From: Parvibaculum sp.
GTDB lineage: Bacteria > Pseudomonadota > Alphaproteobacteria > Parvibaculales > Parvibaculaceae
Assembly: GCA_014359855.1 (NCBI GenBank)
Contig: JACIYQ010000174.1
Location: 1 to 6,182, forward strand
Direction: 5' to 3'
DNA: 6,182 nucleotides
Position 1 is the stretch's first letter, and every line of letters begins with the position of its first letter. Positions 1 through 6,182 of this stretch are shown here, in pieces. The notes under the pieces were generated by a model. The model searched no databases. It saw only the letters and a program-made list of their open reading frames with translations, and had not been told where the DNA came from. The position numbers and the translations under genes are program-made.

Positions 1-1870
<1,870 letters not shown>

Positions 1871-1889
1871 CTTCGTCTCTACTCACGGC

Positions 1890-1904
1890 AAATTGCGAAA
1901 TTTC
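1890..1904. promoter_or_regulatory. AT-rich palindrome in mutase leader, possible operator
   Basis: GAAATTTC at 1897-1904 is a perfect 8-bp palindrome, and AAATT (1890-1894) with AATTT (1899-1903) form an overlapping inverted repeat around GCGA. It stands out in a GC-rich gap and lies 20-34 nt before the mutase start, downstream of the best -10-like stretch, where a repressor could act. Propionate genes in alphaproteobacteria can be controlled by short-chain acyl-CoA regulators (PccR/ScfR type), whose sites I recall as TTTGCAAA-like; ATTGCGAA at 1892-1899 matches six of eight positions. The match is weak and chance is possible. Confidence 0.25.
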
Positions 1905-2085
1905 ACTGGAGACAGCATAACATACCGCTCTCCGCCACCCCAAAGAGGCGGCGGGAGTATCCGGGAAGCGCCGCAGCGGGTCAAACCGCCCTGAATGAGG
2001 GGCAGGAACGCCGCTATTTCGCTGCGTCACCATATGGGTTCAAATGGGGAAAAGCGGACCGGGTTGGGCCGCAACAATGAAATCT

Positions 2086-2090
2086 GAGGG
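2086..2090 (+). promoter_or_regulatory. Shine-Dalgarno that decides the lipoprotein start
   Basis: GAGGG lies 4 nt before the ATG at 2095. Of three in-frame ATGs (2044, 2077, 2095), only this one has a clear ribosome binding site, and it leaves a signal peptide of normal length. The spacing is a little short, so 2077 is not fully excluded. Confidence 0.6.
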
Positions 2091-2094
2091 AAAT

Positions 2095-2784
2095 ATGCCA
2101 GCACGCATTCAACTGACATCGAAAGCGGGAGCCGTGATCGCCCTGAGCGTCGTCGCCCTCGCTCTCGCAGCCTGCAGCGGAGGTGGGGCAGCCCGCAAAC
2201 GCGACGCCGATGGGCGTATTATCCCGACCCTTGCAGAGCAGGACCCCGCGGGCACGCTCTACGCTAAATCCGTGAGTCAGGCAGCCCGAGGCGAATGCGG
2301 TGAAGAGACCTTCAACGTTCTGACCTGCTTTGCCTATCGCGGCCATGGCTACGAGGGCGCGCAAATGGCGCTGGGTCAGTGTCTCATCGCCACCGGCAAG
2401 GAAGCCGAGGGAGCCGAATGGGTGCAGCGTGCCGCTAACAGCGGCTGGCCCGACGCGCAGAAGCTGATGGCCTCGCTTTATCTGGAGGGCCAGGGCGTTC
2501 CGCAAGATGCCGTCGAGGGCGCCAAATGGGTGAAGCTCTATAGCCGCAATCCAAGCCTTCTTTCTCTCGGTGTCCAGCCCGACGTTTCCATTGCGCAGAA
2601 GTTCCGCGGCAACCTGACCAGTGAGCAGGCGGCGGTCGCCGACCAGCGTGCGGCAAACTGGATGCCGACCTACTGGGCGCCTTCAACCGCGCTCGACCGC
2701 GATGTGAAACGCAGTTGCGCCGTCGAAGGCAAGCGCCCCACCCCCACATCCGCAGACGTGAAAACGGTACCGGACGCCTACTAG
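2095..2784 (+). CDS. Sel1-like repeat lipoprotein
   Basis: Predicted lipoprotein of 229 residues from the ATG at 2095. The N-terminus has Arg4 and Lys10, a hydrophobic stretch (about 11-26) and a lipobox LAAC, so signal peptidase II should cleave before Cys27, which becomes lipidated. Ser at +2 fits outer-membrane sorting by the Lol rule known from E. coli. The mature part holds two Sel1-type helical repeats, roughly residues 86-118 (GAQMALGQCL, then EWVQRAANSGW) and 119-152 (DAQKLMASLYLEGQGVPQD, then GAKWVKLY). Such repeats usually form a solenoid for protein binding. Mature Cys68, Cys78, Cys96 and Cys208 could form periplasmic disulfides. The C-terminal third resembles nothing I know. It is monocistronic: divergent from the mutase upstream, with a terminator 24 nt after the stop. 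The specific function is unknown. An earlier start at 2077 or 2044 would add 6 or 17 residues. Confidence 0.85.
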   Translation: MPARIQLTSKAGAVIALSVVALALAACSGGGAARKRDADGRIIPTLAEQDPAGTLYAKSVSQAARGECGEETFNVLTCFAYRGHGYEGAQMALGQCLIATGKEAEGAEWVQRAANSGWPDAQKLMASLYLEGQGVPQDAVEGAKWVKLYSRNPSLLSLGVQPDVSIAQKFRGNLTSEQAAVADQRAANWMPTYWAPSTALDRDVKRSCAVEGKRPTPTSADVKTVPDAY

Positions 2785-2807
2785 GCCGTTCATCGGAGTT
2801 ACCAAGG

Positions 2808-2843
2808 AACCCTGCCCGCGCCCGCGGGCAGGGTTTTTCTTTG
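2808..2843 (+). terminator. Rho-independent terminator after lipoprotein gene
   Basis: CCCTGCCCG (2810-2818) pairs perfectly with CGGGCAGGG (2825-2833) around a six-base loop. AA at 2808-2809 can pair with the first T residues, and TTTTTCTTT follows from 2834. The GC-rich stem and T-tract are a classic intrinsic terminator. It separates the lipoprotein gene from the kinase gene, so the kinase should have its own promoter in the next 100 bp. Confidence 0.93.
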
Positions 2844-2845
2844 TT

Positions 2846-2864
2846 TCCGGCAAGGGGTCCGGCA
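2846..2864 (+). repeat. Short direct repeat TCCGGCA x2 upstream of kinase
   Basis: TCCGGCA occurs at 2846-2852 and 2858-2864, start to start 12 bp, in the 157-bp gap between the lipoprotein and kinase genes. A weak promoter-like pair (TTGTTT at 2841, CATTCA at 2863, 16-nt gap) overlaps it. It could be a tandem regulator site, but a seven-base repeat can arise by chance. Confidence 0.25.
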
Positions 2865-2920
2865 TTCAGGGAAACTTTACCTTCATGGCGTGAACTGGGC
2901 ACAGGGGAGAGGTCCAATCT

Positions 2921-2935
2921 GGGGGAGGAGACCCC
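2921..2935 (+). promoter_or_regulatory. Kinase Shine-Dalgarno, within a possible small hairpin
   Basis: AGGAG at 2926-2930, part of a longer purine run from 2921, is the ribosome binding site for the ATG at 2942, with a long 11-nt spacer. The run GGGG (2922-2925) can pair with CCCC (2932-2935), leaving AGGAGA as the loop. The site decides the start at 2942 over the next ATG at 3011, which has only a weak upstream site. Confidence 0.55.
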
Positions 2936-2941
2936 GTCGAG

Positions 2942-5329
2942 ATGCCCGGTGTGAGCGGCCATACGAAACTTGTCGCCCCGGCCGGCGGGAACGCTGCCGG
3001 CGGCGAACGCATGTCCGCCATTCGTCTCGAGCTCTACCGCACCATCATGCGGGCCTATCGCGGGATACCGGTTCTTTTTCCGGCGATATCGGGCGCCATC
3101 GTCTTCACCTTCCAGCCGGCGGTCCCCATGCCGGTGATCACCCTGTGGTGGTTGTCCATCGTAGCGGGTTACATCGAATACGCCATTTTCCAGCGGCGCT
3201 TCTTTTCCGCCGACGCGCACCATGAGGCCGAGGCGGACGATTGGATCGGCCCGATGGCCATCCGCAACTGGATGCTCAACATCGTCTGGCTCGGCTTCAT
3301 ACCGCTCTTCTGGCAGCCGGACGACGCCATTCAGAACCTCGCCATCCTGACGGTACTCATCACCCATGTCGTGATGGCATCGCAGATCGCCTTTCATATC
3401 GTCCCGATCTTCCTCTCAGTCACAGCGCCGATCATTACCGCAGTGATCGGGGCCGCCATCTGGACATTTGACCCCGTGTTCATGGCGCTCGGCTTTGCTT
3501 GCGTGCCCGCCTATCTTCTTCTGGTACGCGTCGCCGGGCAGCAGAGAGCCAACGCGATAGAGACATACGACCTGCGTTTCAGGAACGCCGATCTCATCGA
3601 CGACCTCGGTCAGGCTCGCGATGTCTCGGAGGCCGCGCGTCGCCGCGCGGAGGAAGCAAACGACGAGCTCCAGCGGCGCGAGCATCATTTTCGCGCGCTG
3701 GTGGAAAACGCCTTCGACGTTGTGCTCGTCACCGACGAGAACGCCGTCATCCAGTATGCATCGCCGGCCGCCGAAAAATTCGGCCTCTCGCCGGAAGCGC
3801 TGATCGGTCTCAACAGCCTGAAATTGCTGTCGAAAGAGCAGAGGGATCAGGTCCTCAACGAACTTGCCAGCAACCAGTCGGGACCCAGCGAGACGATTTC
3901 CTACGAACTTGCGCTTCCCCGCAACGCGGGAAGCACGAACCCCCGCGATGCCACGCGCACGGTATGGATCGAATCGAGCATTACCAACCTCGTCAACGAT
4001 CCCAATGTGCGCGGCTACGTTATCAACATGCGCGATATCACTGGACGAAAGCGCACCGAAACCGAGCAGCGCAATCAGTTCCGCGTGTTGCGCGCACTGG
4101 CGGCCGGCGCGCCGCTGGACGAAGTCATGTCGCTCCTCGCGCTCGGGTCGGAGGAGGCAAACCCTTCCGGCCGTGCCGCAGTCTTTCTTATCGATTCCGA
4201 ATGCAATCTCGTGACTTGCGCCGCGCCGCATCTGCCCGCCGATTTCGGTGCATGGGTCGACGAATTCTGGAGGGAGCAGCGTCACGGGATTTTTGGCCGC
4301 ATCGCACTCGCCGGCACCAAGATCGTGACGACGGACCTTCAGGAGGAATACCAGGGCGCTCATATCTCCTCCTATATGCGCAAGGCGGACATTCAGTCGC
4401 TGTGGTTCCAGCCGATCGTGTCGCACGGCGGAAAGGTTGCAGGCGCCTTCGCGTTATATTTCCCCGACGCCTACGAGCCGAGTGCATGGGAATCCGATTA
4501 CCTGCTCGGCGCAGCTCATCTCGCGGGCATAGCGATCGAACGCCGCAGGGCGGATGAGGAACTCAAACGGGCAACCGAAGCCGCCGAACTCGCCAACCGC
4601 GCGAAGTCGAAATTCCTCGCGAACATGAGCCATGAGCTCCGCACGCCGCTGAACGCGATCATCGGCTTTTCCGAAATCATGCGGCAGGAGATGTTCGGCC
4701 CGCTCGGCGCCGACCGCTATCGCGAATACACGAGCGACATACAGGACAGCGGACGGCACCTTCTGAACGTCATCGACGACATTCTCGACATATCGAAGAT
4801 CGAGGCGGGCCGCTATGCGCTGGAAGACGAAGAGGTCGACCTTGCCGCAGTGTTGCGGTGGTCCGTCGACATCATGCGCGCCCACACCATGGACAAGGCG
4901 CAGCAGGTACGCCTGCAGGTGCTCGATCCCATGCCGGTCCTCAATGCGGATCAGCGCGCCATGCGGCAAATCATGCTGAACCTGCTGTCCAACGCCGCGA
5001 AGTTCACCGGCGAGGGCGGCAACATCGAAGTGAGCGTCTGCCTCGACGATGACGGGAACCTTTCAATCTCCGTGCGCGACGACGGCATCGGCATTCCGGA
5101 AGACAAGCTTACCGAAGTCATGGAGCCTTTCGGCCAGGTCGACGACACGAATGCCCGGCAGCATGGCGGCACGGGCCTCGGTCTTCCGATCACGAAATCG
5201 TTGATCGAAATGCATGGCGGCAGCTTCGCGCTGGAGAGCACGGTCGGCGAAGGCACAACCGCGAGGATGACGCTGCCCGGCTGGCGCCTGACCTGGCCAG
5301 CAGACAAGGCAAAAGCCGCCACGCCCTAG
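2942..5329 (+). CDS. Membrane sensor histidine kinase (6 TM, PAS, GAF, HisKA, HATPase)
   Basis: Inner-membrane sensor kinase of 795 residues that should autophosphorylate on His564 and pass the phosphate to a separate response regulator. In order: about six hydrophobic helices (42-57, 62-83, 109-124, 132-153, 155-176, 180-197), a charged linker helix (about 205-247), a PAS domain (about 248-372, ending RDITGRKR), a GAF domain (about 381-532), HisKA with FLANMSHELRTPLNAIIGFSE around His564, and HATPase with N-box NLLSNAAKF (Asn684), DDGIGIPED (Asp713), EPFGQVDD and HGGTGLGL (742-748). All catalytic boxes are intact. No receiver domain is attached and no regulator gene is adjacent, so it is an orphan. 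The DHp sequence is like PleC/DivJ-type kinases, which suggests but does not prove contact with a DivK-like regulator. I do not recognise the membrane domain. ATG 2942 is the first start after an in-frame TGA at 2891; ATG 3011 (residue 24) is an alternative that leaves all helices intact. Confidence 0.93.
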   Translation: MPGVSGHTKLVAPAGGNAAGGERMSAIRLELYRTIMRAYRGIPVLFPAISGAIVFTFQPAVPMPVITLWWLSIVAGYIEYAIFQRRFFSADAHHEAEADDWIGPMAIRNWMLNIVWLGFIPLFWQPDDAIQNLAILTVLITHVVMASQIAFHIVPIFLSVTAPIITAVIGAAIWTFDPVFMALGFACVPAYLLLVRVAGQQRANAIETYDLRFRNADLIDDLGQARDVSEAARRRAEEANDELQRREHHFRALVENAFDVVLVTDENAVIQYASPAAEKFGLSPEALIGLNSLKLLSKEQRDQVLNELASNQSGPSETISYELALPRNAGSTNPRDATRTVWIESSITNLVNDPNVRGYVINMRDITGRKRTETEQRNQFRVLRALAAGAPLDEVMSLLALGSEEANPSGRAAVFLIDSECNLVTCAAPHLPADFGAWVDEFWREQRHGIFGRIALAGTKIVTTDLQEEYQGAHISSYMRKADIQSLWFQPIVSHGGKVAGAFALYFPDAYEPSAWESDYLLGAAHLAGIAIERRRADEELKRATEAAELANRAKSKFLANMSHELRTPLNAIIGFSEIMRQEMFGPLGADRYREYTSDIQDSGRHLLNVIDDILDISKIEAGRYALEDEEVDLAAVLRWSVDIMRAHTMDKAQQVRLQVLDPMPVLNADQRAMRQIMLNLLSNAAKFTGEGGNIEVSVCLDDDGNLSISVRDDGIGIPEDKLTEVMEPFGQVDDTNARQHGGTGLGLPITKSLIEMHGGSFALESTVGEGTTARMTLPGWRLTWPADKAKAATP

Positions 5330-5341
5330 CGCGGCGGCTTT
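5312..5341. terminator. Bidirectional terminator hairpin between convergent genes
   Basis: AAAGCCGCC (5312-5320) pairs perfectly with GGCGGCTTT (5333-5341). After one A/C mismatch, CGC (5322-5324) pairs with GCG (5329-5331) around the loop CCTA. Read on the plus strand, the hairpin ends in only three T residues; on the minus strand it ends in four. It therefore fits termination of both the kinase and the acyl-CoA dehydrogenase transcripts. The kinase stop codon TAG (5327-5329) lies in the loop and inner stem, so the last codons of that gene form half of the terminator. The short T-tracts make its strength uncertain. Confidence 0.7.
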
Positions 5342-5365
5342 CACCCGAGCTCGATTGTTCCGATC

Positions 5366-6182
5366 CTATTCGGCAGCCTTTGCAGGCCGCCGGGCGCCGA
5401 TCATGCCAAAGAGATGACCGCCGACCTTGCGCATCTGGATCTGCTCCGATCCCTCGGTGATGCGGTAGCGGCGATGGTGACGATAGATGTGTTCGAAAGG
5501 CTTGTGGCGCGAATAACCCATACCGCCGTGAACCTGCATCGCGAGATCGGCCGCCTCGCAAACGAGACGATTTGCTCTGTAGTTGCACATCGAAACCTTG
5601 TCCGAAAGATACTTGGCAACGTCCGCTTTCGGCATCTGATCCATCTGCCAGGCGGTCTTGTGGATCAGTGTGCGGATCATCTCGGCTTCGGTATGCGCTT
5701 CGACAAGCGGAAACTGGATCGCCTGGTTGACCGACAACGGTTTGCCGAACGGCTTGCGTTCCTTCGAATATTTCACGCTTTCGTTGATGCAGAACTGTGC
5801 CGCTCCAACACTCGACGCGGCCTGGCGGATACGGTTTTCATGGACGAAGTGCTGGGCAAGTTCGAGGCCGCGCTCGGGATCGCCAAGATAGGAACCATCC
5901 GGCACCCAGACATTCGTGAATGAAACGCGCGGATGGTCCGTCGGCATGTTGAAGGTCCAGAGATATTCCTCGACCTTAACGCCGGGCGTGTCCATGGGCA
6001 CAACGAAACAGGTGATGCCCAGCGCGTCGCCGTCCTTGCCGCTCGTCCGCGCGAACACGAAGTCGTGCGTGGCGACATGAAGACCGGTGTTCCACATCTT
6101 CCGTCCGTTGATGACCCACCCATCGACCCCGTCGCGCTTTTCACGCCGGCCATGGGTCTCCATCCAGGTTGCGTCCGAACCG
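5366..6182 (-). CDS. Acyl-CoA dehydrogenase family protein (partial, N-terminus beyond window)
   Basis: FAD enzyme expected to introduce an alpha-beta double bond into an acyl-CoA and pass electrons to electron-transfer flavoprotein. Visible are 271 C-terminal residues, open to the right edge; a full protein is usually 380-420, so the N-terminal helical domain is outside. The middle beta domain begins at GSDATW, with GWVINGRKMWNTG, followed by VVPMDTPGVKV. The C-terminal helical domain has YSKERKPFGKPLSVNQAIQF (FAD/dimer contact), QVHGGMGYSRHKPFEHIYR and ITEGSEQIQ. The Glu at 5455-5453 in TEGSEQIQ aligns with the catalytic base of medium-chain acyl-CoA dehydrogenase (Glu376). The protein ends ARRPAKAAE with TAG at 5368-5366. 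An internal ATG at 6163 is not the start, because GSDATW just before it belongs to the conserved domain. The acyl chain used cannot be told from this part. Confidence 0.95.
   Translation of the reverse strand, partial: GSDATWMETHGRREKRDGVDGWVINGRKMWNTGLHVATHDFVFARTSGKDGDALGITCFVVPMDTPGVKVEEYLWTFNMPTDHPRVSFTNVWVPDGSYLGDPERGLELAQHFVHENRIRQAASSVGAAQFCINESVKYSKERKPFGKPLSVNQAIQFPLVEAHTEAEMIRTLIHKTAWQMDQMPKADVAKYLSDKVSMCNYRANRLVCEAADLAMQVHGGMGYSRHKPFEHIYRHHRRYRITEGSEQIQMRKVGGHLFGMIGARRPAKAAE

Larger units (their letters stand above)
1871..2094. promoter_or_regulatory. Divergent intergenic region with promoters for mutase and lipoprotein genes
   Basis: This 224-bp gap separates two divergent genes, so it must hold a promoter for each unless one is read from further away. 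I see no strong sigma-70 pair. For the mutase (minus strand), TATGTTATGC at 1923-1914 is the most AT-rich -10-like stretch, with only a poor -35 (TTGGGG) upstream. For the lipoprotein (plus strand), CTGAAT and CTATTT with a 17-nt gap are weak candidates. A palindrome at 1897-1904 is listed separately. No convincing small gene is present. Promoter positions are guesses; the presence of regulatory DNA is inferred from the arrangement. Confidence 0.4.

Noticed and set aside
2868..2895. EcfG-type general stress promoter near GGGAAAC upstream of the kinase
   Set aside because: The -35-like GGAAA is imperfect and no GTT-type -10 lies at the required 16-17 nt spacing.
2435..3397. A 320-codon minus-strand frame spanning lipoprotein, terminator and kinase start
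   Set aside because: It crosses a strong terminator and two well-supported genes, and its translation is Arg/Pro/Gly-rich low-complexity typical of antisense shadows.
3416..4426. Long frames opposite or offset within the kinase (minus 3416-4426 and plus 3499-4557)
   Set aside because: The kinase frame contains intact PAS and GAF domains here; the others have no domain signal and arise from GC-rich codon bias.
5414..5923. A 169-codon plus-strand frame opposite the acyl-CoA dehydrogenase
   Set aside because: The minus strand codes a conserved dehydrogenase with catalytic motifs through this whole stretch; the plus frame shows no family resemblance.

Overview
The window reads as chromosomal DNA of an alphaproteobacterium, probably in the Hyphomicrobiales (rhizobial or Parvibaculum-like). 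The grounds are GC-rich codon use, a methylmalonyl-CoA mutase of the rhizobial type, and a histidine kinase whose phosphoacceptor region resembles the PleC/DivJ style common in that class. The genus is inference; no taxonomic marker is present.

The layout has four protein genes. (1) Positions 1-1870, minus strand: single-chain methylmalonyl-CoA mutase, cut by the left edge inside its C-terminal cobalamin-binding domain. (2) Positions 2095-2784, plus strand: a lipoprotein with two Sel1-like repeats, divergent from the mutase across a 224-bp intergenic region and followed by a strong intrinsic terminator. (3) Positions 2942-5329, plus strand: an orphan membrane sensor histidine kinase with six predicted membrane helices, then PAS, GAF, HisKA and HATPase domains. 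(4) Positions 5366-6182, minus strand: an acyl-CoA dehydrogenase, cut by the right edge so that its N-terminal helical domain is missing. It converges on the kinase, and one hairpin between them can end transcription both ways.

The two outer genes are CoA-thioester metabolism enzymes. Acyl-CoA dehydrogenases act in beta-oxidation or branched-chain breakdown, and the mutase turns methylmalonyl-CoA, made from propionyl-CoA, into succinyl-CoA. They share a strand but are about 3.5 kb apart, with oppositely oriented genes between, so they are not one operon. No response regulator lies beside the kinase and no partner lies beside the lipoprotein.

I found no mobile element, tRNA, rRNA, CRISPR array or defence system. 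The window looks like an ordinary housekeeping and sensory region. The points worth a second look are the uncharacterised membrane sensor of the kinase, a small palindrome in the mutase leader, a hairpin around the kinase Shine-Dalgarno, and the shared terminator that contains the kinase stop codon.
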